Shown: piece after piece, positions 48,718 through 58,903 of the stretch
Numbering within the stretch: the first letter of the stretch is position 1
Layout of the letters: each line of letters starts with the position of its first letter
From: Ceratodon purpureus
Lineage: Eukaryota > Streptophyta > Bryopsida > Pseudoditrichales > Ditrichaceae
Direction: 5' to 3'
NCBI GenBank assembly: GCA_014871385.1
Contig: CM026423.1
Span: 16,915,690 to 16,979,689 of the forward strand
Length of the DNA: 64,000 bases
Program-made: the position numbers and the translations under genes
Notes under the pieces: model-generated
Seen by the model: the letters and a program-made list of their open reading frames with translations, nothing else
What the model was told of the DNA's origin: nothing
The model's database searches: none

Positions 48718-49432
48718 AATTTGCGCTCTCTTTACATGCTGTATTTGTTCGGGTCTTTTCCTTGTGTTTTGTGTGCATCAGGGCGAACTCATCCCACGAA
48801 AAAGTTTGTGGGTTGTGGAAAGTGTACCATAGTTTGATGGCCATTTCTTCAAAAGGTTTGAAGTAGGGAGTACAGGATCCTACTTGATAGGTTTGATGAA
48901 ATAGTTTTGTTTGTGGAGGATGTTCTCGTTTCGGGACCAAAATCGAGGTAATAACTTGGTATAGTAGTGAGTTCTCGGATAAAGTGATGCACAGATGTGC
49001 CATTGTCCGCTCTGAGCAGCAGAGAAGTCTTAGAAAGCTTCTGTAATATCAGTTGATATCAGATCAATGAAATTGTTAAGTTCACCAGATTCTATCTATT
49101 GATATTTTCTTGTAATGAAATGAATTTGAACTCACGAGAATGCTTCAATGAGGTTAGGGAGTGCGAACTTATCCCGAACCAAGGATTGAAGTCTCACTCA
49201 ATTTCAGCACATGAGTATAGTATCAAATCAAGGACAAAAGTCGTGGCATAAAAGGCAAACCCCGGTGCAACATTAGACGATAACAGGTTGAAAAGATCGG
49301 AGCTGAACACATAGCTTTACTTGAAGGAATAGAAACTGCAAACAGAATCACACTAGAAAACACAATGGCATGCATGTCAAACTCCGGCATTACATTCGAA
49401 CAACAAGATAGAGAAGAGTATTCCATGGCTCC
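48718..49432. other. 3' flank of urease
   Basis: Presumed urease 3' untranslated region and spacer up to the start of the first 2.2-kb repeat. No gene seen. Confidence 0.5.
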
Positions 49433-49747
49433 GTTGCAAGAAGAGGAATTTGTGAAAAGGAAACAGATACTTAATTAGAAATAATATACACCGCGGGGCA
49501 AATGTAGAACACAAAGCCTTTAGATACGATGAACTAGAAGTATTGTATCATACTTACAGTAACTGACAAACAAGAGTCAGTCTTTTGTCATGCAGTTTAT
49601 TCTACTAATAAATATGCTTTCTGAATACAAAGTGCAGAAAGACATTCCAGCATTTTAGTTTGCACACTAGCACCTGCGCAACCAAATTCAAGCTCCAACT
49701 GAGAGGCCGAACCATAGACCGACAGTCCTTCTAAATGGCGGACTCCC

Positions 49748-49942
49748 TTAGTAATGGCCTGTGATCATATACTTGATGTTGTTCTTGATGTGTCCCAAGT
49801 AGTAGAAGGGATTGATGTAGTTGAGCCTGTGCCGAATCCTCCATTCCTGGTTCCGAAAAGGATGCCGCAGCTTGTACAAGAAGTATCGCCATCGGCCCGC
49901 AGCGTATGCAGTCTCGTTGTCTGCCCTCCGCAACGCGTCCAT
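49748..49942 (-). CDS. Small basic protein, ends YLGHIKNNIKYMITGHY
   Basis: A 64-residue ORF: MDALRRADNETAYAAGRWRY, then LRHPFRNQEWRIRHRLNYIN, then PFYYLGHIKNNIKYMITGHY. It is rich in Arg, Lys, Tyr and His, with no membrane helix. The composition looks protein-like and its C-terminal half resembles the ORF at 51509-51649. I cannot name the family; a small organellar protein is possible but not shown. An in-frame extension upstream (RHFVTSK) may be coding from an earlier exon. An identical copy lies at 55327-55521. Confidence 0.5.
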   Translation of the reverse strand: MDALRRADNETAYAAGRWRYFLYKLRHPFRNQEWRIRHRLNYINPFYYLGHIKNNIKYMITGHY

Positions 49943-51508
49943 TTTGCTTGTGACGAAATGCCGCAAACACCAAATATATCACCTCTCACACCTCCAGCAA
50001 CTCAGCTGCTACAACATACACAAAAACTTCAACACTAGGCCCACAAGACAAGCAACGATCAACTCTTAAGTCCAATCCCTCTCACAAAGCCAAACAGAGA
50101 CCGACACTCCCTCCCTTTCTCTCTACTTGCTACACAGCATTAGAATCAAAATGAACTGCAGAACTTCAGAACATAGTCGAAGATATTATAGCACACGAAT
50201 GTAGATAAAATCTACTCAAAACACTCAAATCTTCGAGATGATATCTGGAGTAGGGTCAACCTCGATGCACAGGACTACAGTTTAATTGAGTGCAATCGGA
50301 TCGGAGGACGCAACGACGCTGCTGTCACCGACGCGGAAGGGGAGCCTCGCAGAGCGCAAAAGCCATGGCTCAGGGGAAAGGAAGGGCGATGGAGCGTGGA
50401 ATGGGTCGTCATGTGGCACTGTGCGCTGCATCCGAGCGAGTGTTTGCGAATCCGGCAAGTGGCAAGTGCAGCGATGGCGTCGGAGCCTGGCTAGCGCTTC
50501 ATGGGTCCGCTCTCTTTTACTTAAACACTGTGCAAACTTGCTCATCCTTCTGTTATAATAACTTATTCTAAGTGCGCCGACATTATGATAACTTTGGAAA
50601 TGATCGAACATAACCTTGCGTGATTTGAGGAGGGCATGAACCCATTTGCTTGATATGGAAACAACATTTGACAGGTGCTGTTGTCAGCTTCTAAACACTG
50701 ACAGAAACCTTGTGTTAAGTTCGAGATGCCTGGTTGCATAAGTTTTTACACCGAGGCATACTGGGGCAAATCTTTGGTTACTTCGGTGGTGGGATTGATA
50801 GATTATTTTATTTGGATTTGTTGGCGGGACTTTGTTGACAGTGTCAAGCTTTGAGTGACAGCTCGGAGCAACTCCTGGGCGCATGCATCATATGCAAGGA
50901 CGGATCATACCAACAGTGGAACCCACATGAGGGATTTTGCCAACATGAACCATTGAACCGACCATGAGCAGCTGAGATGGTGGCAGATCATCAGAAAAGT
51001 TGAACTTCTGTTAAACTTCGCAATCTGTTGACACAGTCAGAGCAGGAGTGTCTGCCATTTTTTCAGTGCATCTCAAAGCAGCAGACGAGCTACAAGCAGA
51101 ACTTAGGCCAAACTTGGTCAAATGGGAATTACAACACGGAGTCGTGGGATAAAATTGGTGATGTATACAAATTCATGAGACAAATATTTCAGTGAGAAAA
51201 ATTACATCCAGTGTTGGTTATCTGAGCACAAGTCTGCTTGCAATCTAAACCCTGTCTAGGAGAGAACATGACTAAGTGGCAGTGCACGTCTATGTCCTCT
51301 ACGACTCTATTAGGTCAAAGAAGAAACACGCACCGTTAGTCTAGGTTGCTTTACAATGCAAGATGCTCACAGCAAAAATGAAATATCTACGCCAAACGGA
51401 GACCCTGTACATCTCAATTTGATCCTCAGACTCATGAGTACCCAAGATTACCATACTTCTCTACAGCCTAATGTTTTTATGGTGACTCACACGCCATGCT
51501 GATATATC
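49943..51508. other. Interior of direct repeat, copy 1
   Basis: The stretch between the two tiny ORFs. 50290-50560 is GC-rich and may be the minus-strand promoter and leader of the ORF at 49748-49942. Short ORFs there in several frames are not convincing. The same applies to 55522-57087 in copy 2. Confidence 0.4.
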
Positions 51509-51649
51509 TCAGTGTTTGTGATGGCCTCCGATTCCACACAAATTTCTCTTGATGCGGCGCAAGTAGAAGAGGGGATTAATGTAATTGATCTTCCTCCTCA
51601 TCACCCGCTTCTGATGGTCCACAGGGTGCATCACCTTGTTCTTCTTCAT
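51509..51649 (-). CDS. Second small basic protein, YINP-type, copy 1
   Basis: A 46-residue ORF: MKKNKVMHPVDHQKRVMRRK, then INYINPLFYLRRIKRN, then a Gly/His-rich tail. It shares the pattern NYINP[LF][FY]YL..IK.N with the ORF at 49748-49942, so the two look like old paralogues. In this copy the repeat ends five bases upstream of the start codon, so upstream sequences differ from copy 2. There, TGCACAG just upstream could be a splice acceptor. Copy 1 may thus be cut from its own leader. Confidence 0.45.
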   Translation of the reverse strand: MKKNKVMHPVDHQKRVMRRKINYINPLFYLRRIKRNLCGIGGHHKH

Positions 51650-51652
51650 GTT

Positions 51653-51676
51653 CCATATATCCAACACACTTTCACT
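51653..51676. repeat. 24-bp direct repeat at the copy 1 junction
   Basis: The 24 bases starting CCATATATCCAACACACTT recur at 53144-53167 with one mismatch. The pair flanks the coiled-coil ORF region, and this copy sits exactly on the right limit of the 2.2-kb repeat. Confidence 0.7.
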
Positions 51677-52056
51677 CTCCCCAGAAACCGACAATTGAGT
51701 CACAACAACCAAGCACAATTCCAGATGGTTGTACCATCTACAAAGCCAGTTCAAGTAAGGCTTTCTCAAACACAATGACAGGAACTGGCAATTCTAAACT
51801 TCAATATAAAGAAAACAAGGAAAACAAGTGAGGTGTTAAAGAACTTCAAACATGCTATTGCTGCTACTGCAGCCAACAAGAGTGACAGCTTAACAACATG
51901 TGCGCAGGGTATGAGATTTCAATCGGCTAATGTGATCAATTATCACAACGCTGGAATTGGTCGGTCATTGCAGAGTTGCTTCTACTAGTAAAGAAACAGT
52001 CCAAAGACGTAAAATGGTCAATCTAACTGGTAAAATGAATTGCTCCCTTTGCTACC

Positions 52057-53100
52057 CTACTGGTTAAGAGAAAAGTTGGCCAAGTAGCTCTGGTCCAATG
52101 AATTGCTCTCATACAAGTCTACCATATGTTTTGGGTCCAACAAAAAACAGTGTTGGAAAATGCCCCAATATCCTTTCAAGGACGGATCAAGTGCCATGCA
52201 ATAAGCTACTTTCACAGGGTTTGAAGTATGAGCTGTGTTTCGTGAGACATCGCTGGAAAGACGCTTGAAGTTCTTCATAGTCTCCAATAAGGTTGTTGTC
52301 ACCTCCATCCTCCGCCCAAAAGGAAACATAACCAATCCATTTGAAACATAAGATTGTGGTTCTGGAGACGCCAACCATAACGACTTTTGCTTAGTGTCGA
52401 AATGTTGAACGCCGGCTGCGATATAAAAGGCCTCCAAGAATTTGTCGAAGAAGGCCCTTAAAGCAATGTTGAATGAAGAATCTGCCAGTAGCCCAAAAAC
52501 CTTCCGGAGCCTATTCTCTAAAGAGGCTTGTTCCGCTTCCAATTTGATCCTTTGGGTCTTCACATTCTCAATCACCCTGGAATACATGTCTTGCTGGCTT
52601 GCTTTGAAAGAAGCCATCTCTTTCTCAAATTTCGCCTCAAAGAGCTCTTCTTGAACCCTCAAAGCATGCTTCAGTTTCTTGTCAGCATCGGTACCAACCT
52701 CTTTAAGCTTCTTGTCATACGTAGCCATGAAAGTGTCCAAGGTTTCCTTCATTTCTGACATTGGATTGGATCCACATTCCAACTCAACATATGATGACTG
52801 TTGGGAGGAAAAAATGGTGTCTCTGCCTAATGGTCTTACCCTACTCTTGTTGGGAGAAATTTCGGAAAGAGCCTGTCGAACCTCAGACGAATCGAGTGTC
52901 TCCACTGTGCCAAGGGCACCTTCCACCAACCTAGAAACTTTATGTTTCTTCTTCACTTGAATCTTCCCCTTTTTATCCTCTTTATGCCCCTCCATAGTAA
53001 AGTAAAAGGGCTCCTGTCTTCTCTTTTTATCCTCTTTATGCCCCTCCATAGTAAAGTAAAAGGGCTCCTGTCTTTTACATTTTAAAATTGATGCCTCCAA
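52057..53100 (-). CDS. Coiled-coil protein of unknown function
   Basis: An open frame of up to 347 codons, from a TCAG acceptor-like site at 53101 to the stop at 52057. The first ATG is near 53050. The N-terminal part holds an 18-residue unit (RRQEPFYFTMEGHKEDKK) in two near-perfect tandem copies, from a 54-bp duplication. A Lys-rich stretch follows. Residues about 115-215 are a strong coiled coil (DADKKLKHALRVQEELFEAK, SRVIENVKTQRIKLEAEQ). The C-terminal part (SLKGYWGIFQHCFLLDPKHM) is globular-looking. I recognise no family. The DCD exon at 53540-53403 lies just upstream on the same strand and ends in phase 0, so splicing to this frame is possible. It lies in the unique block between the direct repeats. 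Confidence 0.5.
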   Translation of the reverse strand: MEASILKCKRQEPFYFTMEGHKEDKKRRQEPFYFTMEGHKEDKKGKIQVKKKHKVSRLVEGALGTVETLDSSEVRQALSEISPNKSRVRPLGRDTIFSSQQSSYVELECGSNPMSEMKETLDTFMATYDKKLKEVGTDADKKLKHALRVQEELFEAKFEKEMASFKASQQDMYSRVIENVKTQRIKLEAEQASLENRLRKVFGLLADSSFNIALRAFFDKFLEAFYIAAGVQHFDTKQKSLWLASPEPQSYVSNGLVMFPFGRRMEVTTTLLETMKNFKRLSSDVSRNTAHTSNPVKVAYCMALDPSLKGYWGIFQHCFLLDPKHMVDLYESNSLDQSYLANFSLNQ

Positions 53101-53143
53101 CTGACTTCATCGCTGACTCACATCCACAGTAAGAATGAGAGTC

Positions 53144-53167
53144 CCATATATCCAACACACTTGCACT
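53144..53167. repeat. 24-bp direct repeat, second copy
   Basis: Partner of 51653-51676, one mismatch. The 1.47 kb between the two holds the coiled-coil ORF. Confidence 0.7.
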
Positions 53168-53402
53168 GGCACTGTGCATTGACGGCCAGCAACAAGAATG
53201 TGCAGCCACTGTGAATAAGGACGGACCAAAGAGCCTCGAGTAAAGAACAAGAATCTAGGGCCACTGCGGCAGGCACAAAGATCATAACACAGCCAGCTCA
53301 ACACAGTCGGCTAAACCAGCACAAACGCTCACACAAACCAGGTCGCAAAATTCACATATCAGCACCTCCTAAGATCTCGAAAAGCGGGTAGAGAGAAGAA
53401 AC

Positions 53403-53540
53403 CTGAGCTTCATATTTTCCACCAAAAGCTTCTCGTATTATGTGCACGCCTCCATGAGATGTCGCCTCAAAGATACCGTGCATACATTTCGTTCTAAAGT
53501 TAAACAGGAAGATAGCCGCTCCCGGTGCAATGCGCATAAC
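53403..53540 (-). CDS. DCD-domain exon, gene fragment
   Basis: A 46-codon exon with a TTTAG acceptor and GTTTCT donor reads PGAAIFLFNFRTKCMHGIFE, then ATSHGGVHIIREAFGGKYEA. This matches the DCD (development and cell death) domain core: FLF.F.T...HGIFEATS.GG and AFGGK..AQ. Plant DCD proteins act in ER-stress and cell-death signalling. No exon for the start of the domain was found upstream in 53541-53830, nor the rest of the domain downstream. It is probably a captured or broken fragment, possibly spliced to the coiled-coil frame. Confidence 0.6.
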
Positions 53541-54224
53541 CTAAATCAACCTCATCCAATCAATACAAACACCTCAAGACGACCTGATAACCTTCTCTGT
53601 CTCTCCTAAACTATATCAACACTCTTCCCTGACCTCCTCTTACTGAACACCAGCAACAAACTAACCAGAAAAGAAGAACAAAAAAGAAAACCAATCCTAA
53701 ACCTCTTGACGTCGTCACCACTACACTATCCCCCGCAATTGAACCACATCCGGAACCACTACACCTAGCTCCCTCCTCAAACCACATAGACACAGCACGT
53801 TCGGCCAATTCCAGTGTCATCCACAATCACCGAGAGAGGGGAGCACGAACACTACTACCTACAACGAACACTACTACCTCCAAAACTCCTCGACTGCCAA
53901 CCCCCGCACTTAAACATGCAGCAAGAAAACTTGAGTCCAGAAGAAAACCGCAAAGGATCAGAAACTCACACGACAGACTGCATGCAGAACGAGCACATCC
54001 CGCATGCAAAACAGAAAATGAGAGAAAAAACACAAAATCGAAGAAGAACACCACGGAGAAGAAGATACATCGAAAGTTCCAGAAACCCTGGCATACCACC
54101 CTATGTCCGTGCAAAGGAGAGCCTGTGTCCGTGGCGGGACCGAAACCCGTGGCGGGGGGGAAAAGTAGACAAAGTGATCTGCTGAGTCTCCGAGCACACA
54201 GCAGAGTGAGATAGAACATGTTGC

Positions 54225-54309
54225 AGCTGAGAATCGAACTCTCAACCTGCGAGTCCAATCCCCGAAAGCCTATGCGGACGTAGAGGGACTCAAAACTGAG
54301 CTTCACCAC
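54225..54309 (-). mobile_element. tRNA-like (SINE head) segment 1
   Basis: On the minus strand a box-A-like stretch (GTGGTGAAGCTCAG, near 54300) lies about 60 bases ahead of a box-B-like stretch (GAGAGTTCGATTCTC, 54243-54229). This is the spacing of a pol III promoter. The arms do not fold into a proper tRNA, so a tRNA-derived SINE is more likely. Confidence 0.4.
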
Positions 54310-54773
54310 TCAGTGTCCGTGCTAAGGGATCTCTGTCCTCGCCGCGAAAGAGTTGCAAGCCACTCATTAACCCACCGCCACCACCATTGCCATTATAACA
54401 TAAATGTGTGTTTTTGTAAACTCCAGCTGAGCCAAATGAAGCAGCCACCATGCATGGTGATGCGAATTTCTGCTCCCATCAGACTGGATGGGGTAGTGGA
54501 GGATTACGGCCTTGATACTGATTCATAGTAGTGGGTTAGTGGGACCACTTAAAAAAATTGTAGATCAGTAAAAACTTTTAATCGATTTGAGTGATGTGTC
54601 ATGGGTATCGCCCCTGCTACCATCCACACCACCATCACCATCACCATAAAATTGGAAACGTCTGCGCACTGAGCTAATTTGAAAGTCAGTAAACGAAGTT
54701 CAATTGCAACCGAAGAAAACTGGTCACGAATCGCAAAAATACACACAAATTTTTTATATCGCTGAAGTGATTG

Positions 54774-54845
54774 AGCGAGGGATCGAACTCAGAACCTCTC
54801 GGAAACAATCTCAGCAACCTATGTGAATCCGTGTGGAACGCGCTC
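54774..54845 (-). mobile_element. tRNA-like (SINE head) segment 2
   Basis: A second box-B-like stretch (GAGTTCGATCCCTCGCTC) follows CATAGGTTGCTGAG on the minus strand, weakly like segment 1. Each segment also has an ACCACCATCACC-type run beyond it (54374-54395 and 54608-54650). This suggests two diverged copies of one element. Confidence 0.35.
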
Positions 54846-54870
54846 GACGGTCGGGACAGTTTTTCACGAA

Positions 54871-55006
54871 ACGTAATTCCATCTTCTCGATGGATTACGG
54901 TGGGCTGAGGTACTGGCGTACCTACCCACCTCGTGCTACCGCACTCGGTGGGTAGGTACGCCAGTACCTCTACCCACCGTAATCCATCTCGAAGATGGAA
55001 TTACGT
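54871..55006. repeat. Hairpin with 60-bp arms at the repeat junction
   Basis: Arms 54871-54930 and 54947-55006 pair over 60 bases with four mismatches around a 16-base loop. The arm begins ACGTAATTCCATCTTC. The hairpin ends five bases before copy 2 of the 2.2-kb repeat. It may be a foldback element, or a structure that helped form the rearrangement. Confidence 0.85.
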
Positions 55007-55326
55007 AGTCTGTTGCAAGAAGAGGAATTTGTGAAAAGGAAACAGATACTTAATTAGAAATAATATACACCGCGGGGCAAATGTAGAACACAAAGCCTTT
55101 AGATACGATGAACTAGAAGTATTGTATCATACTTACAGTAACTGACAAACAAGAGTCAGTCTTTTGTCATGCAGTTTATTCTACTAATAAATATGCTTTC
55201 TGAATACAAAGTGCAGAAAGACATTCCAGCATTTTAGTTTGCACACTAGCACCTGCGCAACCAAATTCAAGCTCCAACTGAGAGGCCGAACCATAGACCG
55301 ACAGTCCTTCTAAATGGCGGACTCCC

Positions 55327-55521
55327 TTAGTAATGGCCTGTGATCATATACTTGATGTTGTTCTTGATGTGTCCCAAGTAGTAGAAGGGATTGATGTAGT
55401 TGAGCCTGTGCCGAATCCTCCATTCCTGGTTCCGAAAAGGATGCCGCAGCTTGTACAAGAAGTATCGCCATCGGCCCGCAGCGTATGCAGTCTCGTTGTC
55501 TGCCCTCCGCAACGCGTCCAT
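55327..55521 (-). CDS. Small basic protein, second copy
   Basis: Identical to the 64-residue ORF at 49748-49942. Confidence 0.5.
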   Translation of the reverse strand: MDALRRADNETAYAAGRWRYFLYKLRHPFRNQEWRIRHRLNYINPFYYLGHIKNNIKYMITGHY

Positions 55522-57087
55522 TTTGCTTGTGACGAAATGCCGCAAACACCAAATATATCACCTCTCACACCTCCAGCAACTCAGCTGCTACAACATACAC
55601 AAAAACTTCAACACTAGGCCCACAAGACAAGCAACGATCAACTCTTAAGTCCAATCCCTCTCACAAAGCCAAACAGAGACCGACACTCCCTCCCTTTCTC
55701 TCTACTTGCTACACAGCATTAGAATCAAAATGAACTGCAGAACTTCAGAACATAGTCGAAGATATTATAGCACACGAATGTAGATAAAATCTACTCAAAA
55801 CACTCAAATCTTCGAGATGATATCTGGAGTAGGGTCAACCTCGATGCACAGGACTACAGTTTAATTGAGTGCAATCGGATCGGAGGACGCAACGACGCTG
55901 CTGTCACCGACGCGGAAGGGGAGCCTCGCAGAGCGCAAAAGCCATGGCTCAGGGGAAAGGAAGGGCGATGGAGCGTGGAATGGGTCGTCATGTGGCACTG
56001 TGCGCTGCATCCGAGCGAGTGTTTGCGAATCCGGCAAGTGGCAAGTGCAGCGATGGCGTCGGAGCCTGGCTAGCGCTTCATGGGTCCGCTCTCTTTTACT
56101 TAAACACTGTGCAAACTTGCTCATCCTTCTGTTATAATAACTTATTCTAAGTGCGCCGACATTATGATAACTTTGGAAATGATCGAACATAACCTTGCGT
56201 GATTTGAGGAGGGCATGAACCCATTTGCTTGATATGGAAACAACATTTGACAGGTGCTGTTGTCAGCTTCTAAACACTGACAGAAACCTTGTGTTAAGTT
56301 CGAGATGCCTGGTTGCATAAGTTTTTACACCGAGGCATACTGGGGCAAATCTTTGGTTACTTCGGTGGTGGGATTGATAGATTATTTTATTTGGATTTGT
56401 TGGCGGGACTTTGTTGACAGTGTCAAGCTTTGAGTGACAGCTCGGAGCAACTCCTGGGCGCATGCATCATATGCAAGGACGGATCATACCAACAGTGGAA
56501 CCCACATGAGGGATTTTGCCAACATGAACCATTGAACCGACCATGAGCAGCTGAGATGGTGGCAGATCATCAGAAAAGTTGAACTTCTGTTAAACTTCGC
56601 AATCTGTTGACACAGTCAGAGCAGGAGTGTCTGCCATTTTTTCAGTGCATCTCAAAGCAGCAGACGAGCTACAAGCAGAACTTAGGCCAAACTTGGTCAA
56701 ATGGGAATTACAACACGGAGTCGTGGGATAAAATTGGTGATGTATACAAATTCATGAGACAAATATTTCAGTGAGAAAAATTACATCCAGTGTTGGTTAT
56801 CTGAGCACAAGTCTGCTTGCAATCTAAACCCTGTCTAGGAGAGAACATGACTAAGTGGCAGTGCACGTCTATGTCCTCTACGACTCTATTAGGTCAAAGA
56901 AGAAACACGCACCGTTAGTCTAGGTTGCTTTACAATGCAAGATGCTCACAGCAAAAATGAAATATCTACGCCAAACGGAGACCCTGTACATCTCAATTTG
57001 ATCCTCAGACTCATGAGTACCCAAGATTACCATACTTCTCTACAGCCTAATGTTTTTATGGTGACTCACACGCCATGCTGATATATC

Positions 57088-57228
57088 TCAGTGTTTGTGA
57101 TGGCCTCCGATTCCACACAAATTTCTCTTGATGCGGCGCAAGTAGAAGAGGGGATTAATGTAATTGATCTTCCTCCTCATCACCCGCTTCTGATGGTCCA
57201 CAGGGTGCATCACCTTGTTCTTCTTCAT
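57088..57228 (-). CDS. Second small basic protein, YINP-type, copy 2
   Basis: Identical 46-residue ORF to 51509-51649. Here an acceptor-like TGCACAG ends at 57234, just upstream of the start codon, so an upstream leader exon is likely in 57.3-58.1 kb on the minus strand. Confidence 0.5.
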   Translation of the reverse strand: MKKNKVMHPVDHQKRVMRRKINYINPLFYLRRIKRNLCGIGGHHKH

Positions 57229-57233
57229 GTTCC

Positions 57234-58903
57234 ATCTGTGCATGGGGTTATACCTGCAACAAACCAAAGATTTAGTTACTTAACCAGCAACGAAAATGCA
57301 GGGAACAAGCTATATGTACTTCAAAAAAAAACCTCAGATCCGAAACTCCACCTCTCCTTTGCAGCTATTCCGCACATTTGCAGCCCATCCCACACTCACA
57401 CCAGCAAGAGTGAAACACATACATCAGCAGCCTATTCCACAATATTTCACTCTATCCCACGCACAAATGAGACATGGAGCTTGTGAAACAGACGAGGGTG
57501 CAAGGCAAACTCCTAACTTGAGAAATGAACAACAAAATTTCCAACACCTAATGGAACTTCAACTTCTCACATATCATACTAGACTGCTCAGGCATATACT
57601 CCCATCCCCACCTAAACAAAACCCAGCTGCCACCATCGAACAAAAACAGAAACCACAACAACCTAATCCCAACCAACACCCAAACAAACAACAACACAAT
57701 CCTCACAGCAACATTGCTCAACGCTCACCGATTCAAGCGCCATTTCAGGTTCCTGCGCGGATGTGTGGCATGTGCAACATGCGCATCCGCCCTCCTCAGA
57801 GCATCCATTTCCGACTCTCCACACTCACACCTGATCAAACTCTTCCCAACAAACGCAAAATCCCAAACAAAGCTTCAACTACTGATCAGTCTGTGCCTCC
57901 CTCCGCCTTGCCTTCAAACTAGTTGCAGAAACTCTGAACTTTCTTCACATTTAAGTCGCAAATCCACTGAATATCAGACTCACAAGCTCTTCAGATGTGC
58001 GAATCCTTTCAAGGAACCAGCAACGATGCTCGCTCTGGAGATCGACCGACTAAGATCTTCCACGCGTCTAATTGCATCGCATCGACGGATGGCAGGACCG
58101 CTCAGCGGCCCGGAATCACCTCCTTATGGGTCGGTGCCTCCCTGCCAGGTTACCAGGTACACATTTTGTACTTCATGCAGCGTAGAATGTACGATCTTTT
58201 GGGGTTTGCCGAGGGTTGTTCACACAGCCGCTGCAGTGGAGAGGGATTTTCTTATAATAAGGAAGCGAATTTAGGGCTTAAGGACATGAGATTATCTTAA
58301 GTTCTTCACTGCTGATGAGTTTTTTTGTCTGTGTTAGGCCTGGTGGATTCAATATGAGGGTGGTTTGATTCTGCTTGCAAGGTTGCACTCTTAGTGCTCA
58401 ATGTTTGATTGTTTTATTGGAGATTGGTAGTGCGGCTGGGGTTGAGCTTCAAATTTACTTGTGGGACTGTGTTTTGTGGGTTGGGAGGAGGGCTGTAGTA
58501 ACTCAGTGGATGTCTTGCCAGACGATTTTGTTTTGATGGTCATGGTGTTCCTTTTTCATACTTCAAATTGTTATGTTCTCGGTTTCTGGTGTCTGGTTTG
58601 TGGATGTGGCTAGCAGTCAGAATCTTTCAGATGAGTAATCACGATGTTGAAGTAGAGTTAATTTCAATGTGGGTGGGCTTGACGAGGTTGGTAAAATTTC
58701 GACAGCCTTGGATGGAGTAAGTTTATGTGCAGAATTGATACATTCAATCTTTGTGACATGAAGCTGCAATTCGGCCTAGGGTCCCAATGCATGTTGCCTG
58801 TGTTAATTGAGATGGAATACCTCCGGCTATTAATTCCTATGTCTTGGTAAATTGAAATGTGCTGCCATTTTGTTGCTTGGCAGGTAGAGGGGGGAACTGC
58901 AGG
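57234..58903. promoter_or_regulatory. Probable divergent promoter region
   Basis: Lies between the minus-strand tiny ORF and the plus-strand membrane protein gene. 57300-57920 is C-rich on the plus strand and open in one frame for about 200 codons, but low in complexity, so I take it as non-coding. 58300-58890 looks like a leader intron ending at GCTTGGCAG (58883). Confidence 0.4.

Larger units (their letters stand above)
49433..51654 (+). repeat. 2.2-kb direct repeat, copy 1
   Basis: The 2222-base segment recurs at 55012-57233, offset exactly 5579 throughout, and I found no difference in any part compared. It contains one copy each of two tiny related ORFs. The left limit is GTTGCAAGAAG and the right limit ATGTTCCAT. 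The ends are not the TG/CA of long terminal repeats. Near-identity means a recent duplication or an assembly error. Confidence 0.92.
55012..57233 (+). repeat. 2.2-kb direct repeat, copy 2
   Basis: Partner of 49433-51654. This copy runs on to the right into what is likely the native promoter side of the second tiny ORF, so it is probably the original. Confidence 0.92.

Noticed and set aside
53827-54309. 160-codon minus-strand open frame
   Set aside because: It runs through the tRNA-like segment and low-complexity DNA, and its composition (Phe, Ser, Cys) is not protein-like.
54225-54309. A functional tRNA gene
   Set aside because: Box-like motifs are present, but the T-stem and acceptor stem do not pair properly.
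54871-55011. Helitron 3' end at the hairpin
   Set aside because: Helitron hairpins are short and followed by CTRR. This stem is 60 bp and no CTRR follows.
49433-57233. Long terminal repeats flanking an element
   Set aside because: The repeat ends lack TG and CA, no primer site or element genes lie between, and the copies carry non-element ORFs.
57296-57922. Open frame of about 208 codons on the plus strand
   Set aside because: The sequence is low in complexity (Pro, Gln, Asn, His from C- and A-rich DNA), has no domain and lies in a likely promoter or leader region.
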